Positions 49,635 to 58,413 of a DNA stretch of 64,000 bases are shown here, piece by piece. A program made the position numbers and the translations under genes. The notes beneath the pieces are model-generated. The model was given only the letters and a program-made list of their open reading frames with translations. It made no database searches and was not told the origin of the DNA. How positions within the stretch are numbered: position 1 is the stretch's first letter; the number at the start of each line of letters is the position of its first letter. The stretch lies in NCBI GenBank assembly GCA_938074535.1, contig CALJER010000017.1, positions 1-64,000 of the forward strand, given 5' to 3'. Source of the stretch: an uncultured archaeon (GTDB lineage: Archaea > Hadarchaeota > Hadarchaeia > Hadarchaeales > WYZ-LMO6).

Positions 49635-50132
49635 TCAGACCAGCTCGTCCAGGAACTCAGTGGGAACCTGCGAGGCTATCTTGCCCATCAACTGGGTGGC
49701 CTTGATGTACCTCATCACCTTGCTCATGTCCCCCTGCAGCTTCATCTTCCCGGTCAGCACCAGCTTGGTGGCATCGGTCTCCCCCTTGGCCAGCTTCTTC
49801 CAGGACTCGTAGTCCCCCACCAGCCTGAAGCCAGCCTGAACCTCGTTGGGGTCCTTCAAAACTTTCGCACCGGTGCACTTCCCATCCTTCAAACCTATCC
49901 AGGTATATACCGTGGTGCCTGCAGCGTACTTCTCCACCATCTCTTTCATGTACTTCTTCAGATCACCCTCAGGAAGCTGCTCGATCTTCTCCACCGGCAG
50001 TTTGTCTATCTGGAAGATGAAGTCTCCGTTCCAGCCCACGCCCCAGCCCTTGCCGGCCTCCTGCAGTTCCTTGCTCTCATTCAGTTTTTTCACGTACTCC
50101 TCAAGCCAGTCCGGCGTCGGAAACGGTACCAT
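49635..50132 (-). CDS. SCP2-like lipid-carrier protein, copy 2
   Basis: A 165-residue paralogue of the gene at 48978, shorter in its middle helical region (PEGDLKKYMKEMVEKYAAGT). It shares the C-terminal core (ESWKKLAKGETDATKLVLTG, DMSKVMRYIKATQ) almost residue for residue. Probably carries the same kind of lipid. The ATG is at 50132, a few bases after an AAAAAAGGG region. Different N-terminal and middle parts may give different partner or ligand specificity. Confidence 0.87.
   Translation of the reverse strand: MVPFPTPDWLEEYVKKLNESKELQEAGKGWGVGWNGDFIFQIDKLPVEKIEQLPEGDLKKYMKEMVEKYAAGTTVYTWIGLKDGKCTGAKVLKDPNEVQAGFRLVGDYESWKKLAKGETDATKLVLTGKMKLQGDMSKVMRYIKATQLMGKIASQVPTEFLDELV
49663..49811. 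repeat. Second copy of the SCP2 149-base block
   Basis: Partner of the block at 49006-49154, in the gene at 49635. Same strand and same reading frame relation. Confidence 0.8.
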
Positions 50133-50174
50133 CGATTCACCCCTTTTTTACCCTTTGCTTTTCGATTCCATCCG

Positions 50175-50807
50175 TTATAAGGCTTTCCCCCCAGCTTCCC
50201 CCTGAGGCCTCCTGCCAAGCAACCTGGGGAGGAGCTTCATCAGGGGGGCCAGCCTCATCGCGTCCGCCACCTTCCCCTTCACCCTGTACCTTCCGCTGAG
50301 GGCGCCCCAGATGGGGTCGAGCCTGCCCGTGAGGAGCCCCACGAGATCGGAGGTTGAGGCCGAGACCGTGAGGTCCGCCCTCATCGCCGTCTTTCCTCCT
50401 CCCGAGAGCCTCCCCCCGCTCACCCTGAAGTGCCCAACCATGGGAGAATCCTCGGCCCTGAAGTTCACGGTGAGGGGCTCCATCTCCAGCAATTTTTGCC
50501 TGATCTCCGGGTCCTGCTCCGCCAGAATCCCCACGCCCTCCCACATGACCTCCAGAAACCTGGAGGAGGCCTGCGGCGCCTCCCTCACGAAGCTCGCCAG
50601 GTCCAGCGACTCCATCTTCCCCACCATCCTGGAGAGGAGGTCCGGGACCGCCTTCAGGAACTCCCCGATCCCCACGCTCTGGATGGCATCCAACAGGAAG
50701 GGGAGGCTGGCCTTCAGCTCCTCCTCCGAGAGGCTCAGGGCATTTTCCACCACCGACCTCAGGCTCTCCCCCACTCTCCCCGATAGGGTTAATTGCCCCT
50801 CACCCAT
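50175..50807 (-). CDS. SCP2-like protein with N-terminal helical domain
   Basis: A 210-residue protein. The N-terminal half (about 15-95) is helical and repetitive (ENALSLSEEELKASLPFLLDAIQSVG); the C-terminal half (about 100-195) looks like an SCP2 domain (LTVNFRAEDSPMVGHFRVSGG, MRADLTVSASTSDLVGLLTGRLDP, LSGRYRVKGKVADAMRLAPLMKLL). It is a diverged relative of the two SCP2 copies downstream. The ATG is at 50807; the gene is divergent from the MFS transporter with a ten-base gap between start codons. Confidence 0.75.
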   Translation of the reverse strand: MGEGQLTLSGRVGESLRSVVENALSLSEEELKASLPFLLDAIQSVGIGEFLKAVPDLLSRMVGKMESLDLASFVREAPQASSRFLEVMWEGVGILAEQDPEIRQKLLEMEPLTVNFRAEDSPMVGHFRVSGGRLSGGGKTAMRADLTVSASTSDLVGLLTGRLDPIWGALSGRYRVKGKVADAMRLAPLMKLLPRLLGRRPQGEAGGKAL

Positions 50808-50816
50808 TTTACTTTT

Positions 50817-52028
50817 GTGGAGAAGGGCAGGCTGGGCGCTCTGCTGATGTGCGCGGCCATCTTCGCAGGGGGAGGGACTATAGGCTCCCTCGCCCCCACC
50901 TTCCTCCTCATGATGGAGGATTTGAAAACCGATCCTCTCCGGATGGGTTTTCTGGCCTCCGCCCCCCTCCTGGGTCTTTCCCTGCTCGGCCTCTCCCTCA
51001 TGCTCTGGTGGAAAAGGCTCGTCACAAGAGAGGGCTTCGGAAGGATGGTGGCCCTGCTGATGGCGGGCACATCCCTCTCCGGGTTTTCCGCTCTTTCCAA
51101 GAACCTCTGGGTTCTGGGTGTGAGCAGGATCCTGCTGGGGACCTGCAGCATGGGCCTCGTCCTCCTCCTGCTGGTGCTGAGCCTGGAGTGGTTCCTGGAG
51201 GAGGTGAACCTGACGGTGGTCATGGGCCTCGTTTCCCTGCTGCTGGGAACGCTCGTCTCCTCCTTCTTCGGCTCCCTGCTCACCCAGCTGCTGGGTGGGT
51301 GGGAGAAGATTCCCCTTCTCTTCGGCGTGCTGGCGGGAGGATCCCTCCTCCTCTGGCTCCTCCTGGGGCCCTTCCTGCGCCCCTCTCTCCAGGATGGTGG
51401 AACCCCTGAGGGGGGGGCCTTCCGGGTGCTCAAGAACCCCGCCCTCCTCTTTTCCTCCCTCATCCTCTACACCCTGCTGGCCTATCTCGGGGCCTTCTCT
51501 TTCATCTTCGTGGTGCTCCCGGGAAGCTGGGACCTCGCCCTCACCAGCAAGGAGATGACCTTCTCCGCTCCCTTCTACGTAGCCGCGGGGGCTCATTCCC
51601 TGCTGGTGGCCCTCGCCGCTCCCCTCTTTCTTCTCCTGAGCAGGGACAGGGGAAAGAGAAGGCTGATGTGCCTGGGTTCCGGTCTGCTGTCCCCCCTCTT
51701 CGGCCTCCTCGCCTTCAACCTCCCCTTCTCGGGAGGATGGATGGTCCTCTCCTTGGAAGCCGTGGCTCTGGCCCTCCTCCAGCTCTCCGTCCTCCTCCCC
51801 TTCTGGGTGCTGCAGCTCCAGGAGCTCCCCGGAGTGGACCTGGAGAACTTCGTCCCCTCGATGGGGGGCATCCTGCTCCTCTCCGGAGCGATGGGGGGTC
51901 TGGCCACCTTCGCCACGGGGTGGGCTCTTCACCACAGCTGGCTCGCCTTCAGGATTGTGGTGAACCTTCTCGTCCTCAGCTGGGGAGCGAGTGCCCTGGG
52001 GGGGTACCTTCTCAGAGGGGAGGAGTAA
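50817..52028 (+). CDS. MFS transporter 1
   Basis: A 403-residue integral membrane protein of the major facilitator superfamily with about twelve hydrophobic segments (GALLMCAAIFAGGGTIGSLAP at the start; a charged loop between the halves after SLQDGGTPEGG). Substrate unknown. The GTG at 50817 lies about 27 bases from a TATA-like GGGTTAATT. The AOR and flavin oxidoreductase genes follow on the same strand, so it may import their substrate or export the product. Confidence 0.82.
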   Translation: MEKGRLGALLMCAAIFAGGGTIGSLAPTFLLMMEDLKTDPLRMGFLASAPLLGLSLLGLSLMLWWKRLVTREGFGRMVALLMAGTSLSGFSALSKNLWVLGVSRILLGTCSMGLVLLLLVLSLEWFLEEVNLTVVMGLVSLLLGTLVSSFFGSLLTQLLGGWEKIPLLFGVLAGGSLLLWLLLGPFLRPSLQDGGTPEGGAFRVLKNPALLFSSLILYTLLAYLGAFSFIFVVLPGSWDLALTSKEMTFSAPFYVAAGAHSLLVALAAPLFLLLSRDRGKRRLMCLGSGLLSPLFGLLAFNLPFSGGWMVLSLEAVALALLQLSVLLPFWVLQLQELPGVDLENFVPSMGGILLLSGAMGGLATFATGWALHHSWLAFRIVVNLLVLSWGASALGGYLLRGEE

Positions 52029-52065
52029 ACTTTTTTATCTACGCTCCGCAAGAAGGAAGGTCGAG

Positions 52066-53922
52066 TTGTTCGGCTGCATGGGAAAAATCCTGAGGGTGGA
52101 CCTCTCCCTGGGCAAAGTGGTCGAAGAAGAAATAAAGGAGGGAGAGGTCAGGAGGTTCCTCGGCTGCCGGGGACTGGGGGCCCGCTACCTCTTCGAGGTG
52201 AGAAAAGGCGTGGATCCCCTGGGGCCGGAAAACAAGCTCATCTTCATGACCGGCGTCCTCACCGGCACCGGCTTCCCCACCGCAGGGAGGTACGATGTGG
52301 TGGCCAAATCCCCGCAGACCGGCTTTTACGGCCACGCCAACTCCGCGGGGCTCTGGGGAGTCGACTTCAAGCGCACGGGTTTCGACGGGATCATCTTCGA
52401 GCGGATCTCCCCCAGGCCCGTCTACCTGCTGGTGGAGGACGGAAGGGCAGAGCTCAGGGATGCGGGGCACCTTTGGGGCAAGGGGGTGCACGAGACCACC
52501 AGGATGCTGAAGGAAGAACTGGGGGAGAAGTTCAACGTGGCCGCGATAGGGCCCGCCGGGGAGAACCTGGTGAGGTACGCCTCCATCCTCAACGACTACA
52601 ACAGGGCGGCCGGCAGGTGCGGCATGGGAGCGGTGATGGGTGCGAAGAGATTGAAGGCGGTGGCCGCGAGGGGTTCGAGGAAGGTGGAGGTGGCGGACCC
52701 GGAAAAGCTGAAGGAGCTGACCAGGGAGGCCATAGAGTCGGCCAACCAGAGCATGCTGAAGACCAGCTTGGAGACCTTCGGAACCAACTCGGGCTTCGAC
52801 CTGGTGAACGCCGTGGGTGGAATGCCCACCAGGAACTGGCAGGAGGGGGTTTTCCCCGCAGGGGACAAGATCAACGGACCCTCCCTGGCCGATAAGGTGC
52901 TGGTGGGGACGAAAGGATGCTACGTCTGCCCCATCCACTGCGCCAGGCTCTCGGAGGTGAAGAGCGGCCCCTACGCCTGCAAAACGGAGGGACCGGAGTA
53001 CGAATCGGTGGGGGCCCTTGGATCCATGTGCGGGGTGGACAGCATGGAGGCCATCACCTACGCCCACAACCTCTGCAACGATTACGGGATGGACACCATA
53101 TCCGCGGGCAGCAGCATAGCCTTCGCCATGGAGTGCTTCGAGAAGGGCATCCTGACGAGGGAGGACACGGGAGGGTTGGAGCTACGGTTCGGGGACGCGG
53201 ACCTTCTGGTCAGGCTCGTACACATGATAGCCCGCAGGGAGGGAATAGGGAACCTGCTGGCGGAGGGGACAAAGAGGATGTCGGAGAAACTGGGGAAGGG
53301 ATCGGAGAGGTTCGCCATGCACTCCAAGGGGCTGGAGCTCGCGGCCTACGATCCCAGGGCGGCCAAGATCGTGGGGCTCTCCTACGCCACCTCCAACCGG
53401 GGAGGGTGCCACATCAACGCCTACGTGCAGCTCCAGGCCTTCATAGGGGCACCCCAGCCCCTCCTCCCCGAGGATATAAGGGATCCCTTCTTCGATCCGC
53501 TCTCCGAGGACCCCATCCTGGGGAGGGTGGTGAAGGAGACGGAGGACGCATACGCGGCCGTGGAGGCCCTGGGGATGTGCAAGTTCCTGGGCTGGATGCT
53601 CACGGCCGACAAGGTGGCGGAGGTCGTCTCCGCCGCCGCGGGCTGGAAGGACTTCGACGAGAGGGAGTTCAGGAAGTGCGGGGAGAGGATTTACAACCTG
53701 GAGAGGATGTTCAACGTGAGGGAGGGCCTCAACCGTTCCCACGACTCCCTCCCCAAGCGCCTGCTGGAGGAGCCGCAACCCTCGGGACCCGCCGCCGGAC
53801 AGGTGGTCCATCTCGAGCCCATGCTGGACGCCTACTACCGGTACCGGGGATGGGACAGGAACGGGATACCCACCAGGGAGAAGCTGGCCGAACTGGAGCT
53901 GCTGGACCTGCCCATGGGCTGA
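52066..53922 (+). CDS. aor: Aldehyde:ferredoxin oxidoreductase family protein
   Basis: A 618-residue tungsten-dependent oxidoreductase that interconverts aldehydes and carboxylic acids with ferredoxin. It has FLGCRGLGARYLFEV, AGRYDVVAKSPQTGFYGHANSAGLWG, the cofactor loop RAAGRCGMGAVMGAKRLKAVA, and the [4Fe-4S] ligands GCYVCPIHCAR with the fourth Cys near ALGMCKFLGW. The start chosen is the TTG at 52066, giving FGCMGKILRVDL, the usual AOR beginning; the ATG at 52078 is an alternative. It is followed by an enoate-reductase-like flavoprotein ten bases later. Confidence 0.92.
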   Translation: MFGCMGKILRVDLSLGKVVEEEIKEGEVRRFLGCRGLGARYLFEVRKGVDPLGPENKLIFMTGVLTGTGFPTAGRYDVVAKSPQTGFYGHANSAGLWGVDFKRTGFDGIIFERISPRPVYLLVEDGRAELRDAGHLWGKGVHETTRMLKEELGEKFNVAAIGPAGENLVRYASILNDYNRAAGRCGMGAVMGAKRLKAVAARGSRKVEVADPEKLKELTREAIESANQSMLKTSLETFGTNSGFDLVNAVGGMPTRNWQEGVFPAGDKINGPSLADKVLVGTKGCYVCPIHCARLSEVKSGPYACKTEGPEYESVGALGSMCGVDSMEAITYAHNLCNDYGMDTISAGSSIAFAMECFEKGILTREDTGGLELRFGDADLLVRLVHMIARREGIGNLLAEGTKRMSEKLGKGSERFAMHSKGLELAAYDPRAAKIVGLSYATSNRGGCHINAYVQLQAFIGAPQPLLPEDIRDPFFDPLSEDPILGRVVKETEDAYAAVEALGMCKFLGWMLTADKVAEVVSAAAGWKDFDEREFRKCGERIYNLERMFNVREGLNRSHDSLPKRLLEEPQPSGPAAGQVVHLEPMLDAYYRYRGWDRNGIPTREKLAELELLDLPMG

Positions 53923-53932
53923 GGGACGAGCG

Positions 53933-55849
53933 ATGACCCCCTTTCCCACCCTCTTTTCTCCCCTCTCCATAGGCCGAATGACGGTCAGGAACCGCATCGT
54001 GATGCCCGCCCTCACCACCGGCTACGCCTTCGGGGAGGTCACGGATCAGCTGAAGCGCTACTTCGAGGCCAGGGCGAGGGGAGGGGCGGGACTGATCGTG
54101 GTGGGGATAGTCGCGGTGGAAAAGGGGATGGAGTACGTGATCTCCGCTGCCGACGACTCCTACCTCCCCGGGCTGAGGGAGCTGGCGGAAGCCATCCACG
54201 CCCACGGCGCCAGGGCCGCCCTGCAGCTCTGGCACCCGGGAAGGTACGAGTTCGTGGAACTCACGGGGAGGGAACCCGTTTCCGCCTCCGATGTTCCTCC
54301 CCCCATCTTCAGCCGTGCGAAGCCCAGGGCCCTCACCGTCCCGGAGATCAGGAGGATAGAGGAGGAGTTCGCGCAGGCGGCAGGGAGGACGAAGGAGGCC
54401 GGCTTCGACGCGGTGGAGTTCATAGGCTCCGCGGGCTACCTGATAAGCCAGTTCCTCTCCCCCGTCACCAACCGGCGGACCGATGGGTACGGCGGGTCCC
54501 TGGAAAACAGGATGAGATTCCTGCTGGAGATCGTGGACCTCACCAAGGAAACCGTGGGAAGGGACTTTCCGCTCATGTGCCGCCTCTCTGGGGACGAGCT
54601 CATCCCGGGGGGCAATACGCTGAGGGAGATGAAGGTGGTGGCCAGGGCGCTGGCGGAGGCAGGCATCTCGGCCATCAACGTGACCGCAGGGTGGCACGAG
54701 TCCAGGGTCCCCATGATCACCATGGAGGTTCCCAGGGGAGGATACGTGTATCTGGCGGAGGGGATCAAGGAGGCCCTGAAGGGGACGGAGGTGAGGGTGG
54801 CCGCCAGCAACCGGATCAACGAACCCGCCCTCGCCGAGAGAATCCTGAGGGAGGGAAGGGCGGACCTGATCTCCATGGGAAGGGCGCTGGTGGCTGACCC
54901 CGACTTCCCCAGGAAGGCCCAGGAGGGGAGGACGGATGAAATCGTCACCTGCATCGGATGCTGCCAGGGATGCTTCGACAGGCTCTTCGAGGGCAGGCCC
55001 CTGACCTGCATGGTCAACCCCGGGGTGGGGAGGGAGGGGGAGGTGAGGATGGAGCCCGCGGGAAGGAAGAAGAGGGTGCTGGTGGTGGGGGGAGGACCGG
55101 GAGGGCTGAAGGCCGCGGAGACGGCCGCCCTCCGGGGACACCAGGTGATCCTGTGCGAGGAGGATGGAGAACTGGGGGGGCAGCTCAACCTGGCCTCCGT
55201 CACCCCCGGGAGGGAGGAACTGGGAACCGCGGTGAGGGAGCTGGCCCTGCGTGTCAGGAAGGCTGGGGTGGAGGTGAGGCTGAGAACCAGGGTGGATGCC
55301 GGGATGGTGGAGGAAGTGGGGCCCGATGCCGTGGTGGTGGCCACCGGTGCCCTGCCCATCGTGCCTCCCTTCCCTGGCGTGGACCTCCCCCACGTCTCGC
55401 AGGCCTGGGAGGTCCTGGCGGGGAAGGAAGTGGGAAAGAGGGTGGTGGTCGTGGGGGGAGGCGGGGTGGGGTGCTACACCGCGCACTACCTCTCCTCGAG
55501 GGGGAGGGAGGTGACGCTGGTGGAGATGCTGGAGAAGGTGGCGGGAGATGTGGGGATTACCACCCGCTGGATCCTGAGGGAGAACCTGAAGAAGGGAGGG
55601 GTGAAGATCTTCACCTCGACCAAGGTGAAGGAAATCAGGCCGGAGGGGGTGGTGGCCACAAGGGGTGAGGGGGAGGAGGTCTTCCCCGCCGACTCGGTGG
55701 TGCTGGCCGTGGGCTCCAGGCCCAACTCCGCCCTGGCGGAGGAGCTGAAAGGGAGGGTGGAGGAGCTCTACCTCGTGGGGGACTGCTCCCAGCCCAGGAA
55801 GGCCCTGGAGGCCATCCAGGAGGGGTGGGAGGTGGGTCTCAGGCTCTGA
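53933..55849 (+). CDS. Old-yellow-enzyme family NADH:flavin oxidoreductase, 2-enoate reductase-like
   Basis: A 638-residue protein with an N-terminal FMN TIM barrel (FSPLSIGRMTVRNRIVMPAL, HPGRYE, SPVTNRRTDGYGGSLENR), a [4Fe-4S] motif CIGCCQGCFDRLFEGRPLTC, then FAD and NAD(P) Rossmann domains (VLVVGGGPGGLKAAETAALRG, VVVVGGGGVGCYTAHYL). Relatives reduce enoates, dienoyl-CoA or other activated double bonds, or demethylate amines. Together with AOR directly upstream it may form an electron-linked acid or aldehyde pathway. It overlaps the end of the convergent MFS gene by 11 bases. Confidence 0.9.
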   Translation: MTPFPTLFSPLSIGRMTVRNRIVMPALTTGYAFGEVTDQLKRYFEARARGGAGLIVVGIVAVEKGMEYVISAADDSYLPGLRELAEAIHAHGARAALQLWHPGRYEFVELTGREPVSASDVPPPIFSRAKPRALTVPEIRRIEEEFAQAAGRTKEAGFDAVEFIGSAGYLISQFLSPVTNRRTDGYGGSLENRMRFLLEIVDLTKETVGRDFPLMCRLSGDELIPGGNTLREMKVVARALAEAGISAINVTAGWHESRVPMITMEVPRGGYVYLAEGIKEALKGTEVRVAASNRINEPALAERILREGRADLISMGRALVADPDFPRKAQEGRTDEIVTCIGCCQGCFDRLFEGRPLTCMVNPGVGREGEVRMEPAGRKKRVLVVGGGPGGLKAAETAALRGHQVILCEEDGELGGQLNLASVTPGREELGTAVRELALRVRKAGVEVRLRTRVDAGMVEEVGPDAVVVATGALPIVPPFPGVDLPHVSQAWEVLAGKEVGKRVVVVGGGGVGCYTAHYLSSRGREVTLVEMLEKVAGDVGITTRWILRENLKKGGVKIFTSTKVKEIRPEGVVATRGEGEEVFPADSVVLAVGSRPNSALAEELKGRVEELYLVGDCSQPRKALEAIQEGWEVGLRL

Positions 55850-57017
55850 TTTTCCCCACCCTGGAAAGGAAAGCGGAGAAGAGAGAAATCAGGCAGAAAG
55901 CGGCCCCCAGGAAGAGGAAGGCCGGGTCGTGTCCCCTCTTGGAGAGGGGGCTGAAGATGGCCACCGTCAGGAGGAGGCCTCCCAGATTGCCGGAGGTGAG
56001 GACCACGCCGGAGGCCCCCCCGCTGTACCTGGGCCCCACCTCGGGGAGGAGAGGGGGATAGGCCAGCAGGAGGGGGGGAATGCCGCCTGCCATCAGCCCT
56101 CCCGCGAACACCAGCAGCCAGGTCTGGAGACCGTAGGCCTCGAACCAGGCCAGGAAGAGGAGGGGACCGGAGGTGAGGGAACACAGGACGAGGAAGGTCC
56201 TGAACCTGCCCGTCCGGTCGGCGAGGGGAGGCCATACCAGGTTCCCCACCACCATCCCCACCACGGCGAGGGCGGAGAGGGCTCCGGCCTCACCGGCGCC
56301 CACCCCGAAGACTTCCTGAACGGCGTGGGTGAGGCCCCCCGTGTAGGAGACGAAGGCCCCCAGGAAGAAGAACTGGGAAAGGGCCAGCAGCCACACATTC
56401 CTGCTCCTGGCGGCGCGGGAAAGGCTCTCCCGAAGGGGCACTCCCCGGTGCCTTCCCTGCGGGGGCTCCCTGGCGAAGAGGAGCCAGAAGAGGGAGGAGA
56501 GGAGCATTCCCATTCCCGTGCAGAGGAAAGCCCATTTCCAGGAGGGGAAGAGGGCCCCCGTGAAGAGCCCGGCCGAGATCCCCAGCCCCATGGAGCTGAC
56601 GTAAATCCCCGAGGCCGCACCGGTCTCCCCCTCGGGGAACCACTCCCCCACCATCTTCGGGAGGTTGGGCACCACCAGGCCCATGGAGGCCCCCACCAGG
56701 AAGGTCAGGGACCAGAGGAGGGGGAAGCCCGTGGAAAGGGCCCTCGCCGTCCCCACCACCGAGCCGAGCAGGATGCCCGCCAGAACCGTCCTCCTCACCC
56801 CAAGCCTGTCCCCCACCGCTCCCCCCGGTATGCTGCTCAGGGCGGCCGCCAGCGTGGGAGCGGTGAGGAGGAGATAGAGCTGATCGGTGGAGAGGCCCAG
56901 GGAGGAGGAGAGCTCCTCCTCCAGAGGGGGGAGGATGTACCAGCCGTAGTTCACGAAGAAGATCACGAACCAGGCCACCGCCAGGATGACCCACCGGTAG
57001 GGTGAAGCTTTCAACAT
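55839..57017 (-). CDS. MFS transporter 2
   Basis: A 392-residue major facilitator protein with twelve predicted helices and the MFS loop motif GDRLGVRRTV between helices 2 and 3. The N terminus (VILAVAWFVIFFVNYGWYILPPL) and FTGALFPSWKWAF resemble oxalate/formate or nitrate-type antiporters, without certainty. It is convergent with the flavin oxidoreductase gene and may serve the same pathway. The ATG at 57017 is in frame and follows GGGGGTA. Confidence 0.85.
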   Translation of the reverse strand: MLKASPYRWVILAVAWFVIFFVNYGWYILPPLEEELSSSLGLSTDQLYLLLTAPTLAAALSSIPGGAVGDRLGVRRTVLAGILLGSVVGTARALSTGFPLLWSLTFLVGASMGLVVPNLPKMVGEWFPEGETGAASGIYVSSMGLGISAGLFTGALFPSWKWAFLCTGMGMLLSSLFWLLFAREPPQGRHRGVPLRESLSRAARSRNVWLLALSQFFFLGAFVSYTGGLTHAVQEVFGVGAGEAGALSALAVVGMVVGNLVWPPLADRTGRFRTFLVLCSLTSGPLLFLAWFEAYGLQTWLLVFAGGLMAGGIPPLLLAYPPLLPEVGPRYSGGASGVVLTSGNLGGLLLTVAIFSPLSKRGHDPAFLFLGAAFCLISLFSAFLSRVGKIRA

Positions 57018-57081
57018 TACCCCCTGGGTCTGCTCCCTTTTATCCGATGTCCTCGAGCTTTAACCTGGGAGGGGGAAGGGC

Positions 57082-57447
57082 GTGAGGTCCTTCAGGTACA
57101 AGCAGGTGGTGGTGGTGAGGGAGGACCTGCCCATGAGCAGGGGGAAGCTCGCCGCACAGGTGGCCCACGGCGCGGTGCTGGGGGCGGAGGAGTGCAGGAG
57201 GAAGAGGGAGGAGTGGTTCAGGGAGTGGATGGGGGAGGGACAGAGGAAGGTGGTGGTTTCGGTTCCGGGGGAGGGGGAGCTGAGGGAGCTCCTCAGGGAA
57301 GCCCTGGAGCTGGGGCTGCCGGCGGGGCTGGTGGAGGACGCCGGGCTGACGGAGCTCCCTCCCGGGACGGTCACGGTGCTGGCGGTGGGGCCGGCGCCCT
57401 CCGAGCTGGTGGACAGGGTGACGGGAAAACTTCCCCTGCTGAGGTGA
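57082..57447 (+). CDS. pth: Peptidyl-tRNA hydrolase Pth2
   Basis: A 121-residue archaeal/eukaryotic-type peptidyl-tRNA hydrolase that recycles tRNA from dropped-off peptidyl-tRNA. It has KQVVVVREDLPMSRGKLAAQVAHGAVLGAEE and the C-terminal AGLTELPPGTVTVLAVGPAP. The GTG at 57082 is used. It lies three bases before thiL. Confidence 0.94.
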   Translation: MRSFRYKQVVVVREDLPMSRGKLAAQVAHGAVLGAEECRRKREEWFREWMGEGQRKVVVSVPGEGELRELLREALELGLPAGLVEDAGLTELPPGTVTVLAVGPAPSELVDRVTGKLPLLR

Positions 57448-57450
57448 GGA

Positions 57451-58413
57451 ATGAGGCTCAGAGAGGTGGGGGAGAGGAAACTGCTGGAGAGGGTGAGGAG
57501 GCTCTTCCCCCCCGCCCCCTGGGTGGAGGTGGGGGTGGGGGACGACGGGGCGGTCCTGAGGTGGGGGAAGGAAAGGGTGGTGGTGTGCTCGGACATGCTC
57601 ACCTCCAGCAGGGACCTTCCCCCCGGACTCGACCTCTTTTACCTGGGGTGGAAGGCGGTGGTCTCCAGCCTCAGCGATCTTGCCGCCATGGGGGCCAGGC
57701 CCCTCGCCCTCCTCTTCTCCCTCGGTCTTCCCCCTGACCTGGAGGAAGGAAGGGCGAACAGGCTCCTGCGGGGAATAGAGAGGGCCTCCTCCCTCCACGG
57801 GGTTCCGGTGGTGGGCGGGGACTTCAGCGGCTGCGAGGAGGTGGTGGTGGGAGGGACCGGGATCGGGAGGGCGAAGAGGGTCATGCTGAGGAAGGGGGCC
57901 TCCCCCGGCGAGCTCCTGGCCCTCACGGGGGAGGTGGGGAACGCAGGAGCCGGTCTGGAGGTCCTCAGGAGGAGGAGGAAAGGACATGAGAGGCTGGTGA
58001 GGAGCTTCCTGCAGCCAAGGGCCAGGGTGAGGGAAGGGGAGAGGCTGGTGGAAAGGGGTGCCACCTCCGCCCTCGACCTCTCGGACGGGCTGGCGCGGGG
58101 GCTGTGGAGGCTGGCGGAGGAAAGCGGGGTGAAGCTCAGGGTGGACCCGTCCTCCCTCCCCCTTTCCCTTCCCCTCACCAGGTTCTGCAGGGAGGAGGGT
58201 CTCTCCCCCCTGGACTTCGCCCTCTACGGAGGGGAGGACTTCGAGCTCCTCTTCACCCTCCCCCCGGAGCGCTGGCAGGGGGTGAGGAAGGCCCTGGAGG
58301 GGGTGGGATGCAGGGCCCGCCTCATAGGAAGGGTGGAGAGGGGGAGGGGAGTTCTGCTGGGGGAGAAAAAACTTCCGGACAGGGGATACGAGCACTACCG
58401 CAGCGGCCCCTGA
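57451..58413 (+). CDS. thiL: Thiamine-monophosphate kinase
   Basis: A 320-residue AIR-synthase-fold kinase that makes thiamine pyrophosphate, the last step of thiamine synthesis. It has GVGDDGAVL, VVCSDML, the nucleotide-site SDLAAMGARPLALLFSLGLP, VVGGDFSG, SALDLSDGLARGL and YGGEDFELLFTLPP. It is far from the Thi4 operon and does not carry the sulfur-cluster operator. Its 3' end overlaps the HAD gene by 19 bases. Confidence 0.93.
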   Translation: MRLREVGERKLLERVRRLFPPAPWVEVGVGDDGAVLRWGKERVVVCSDMLTSSRDLPPGLDLFYLGWKAVVSSLSDLAAMGARPLALLFSLGLPPDLEEGRANRLLRGIERASSLHGVPVVGGDFSGCEEVVVGGTGIGRAKRVMLRKGASPGELLALTGEVGNAGAGLEVLRRRRKGHERLVRSFLQPRARVREGERLVERGATSALDLSDGLARGLWRLAEESGVKLRVDPSSLPLSLPLTRFCREEGLSPLDFALYGGEDFELLFTLPPERWQGVRKALEGVGCRARLIGRVERGRGVLLGEKKLPDRGYEHYRSGP

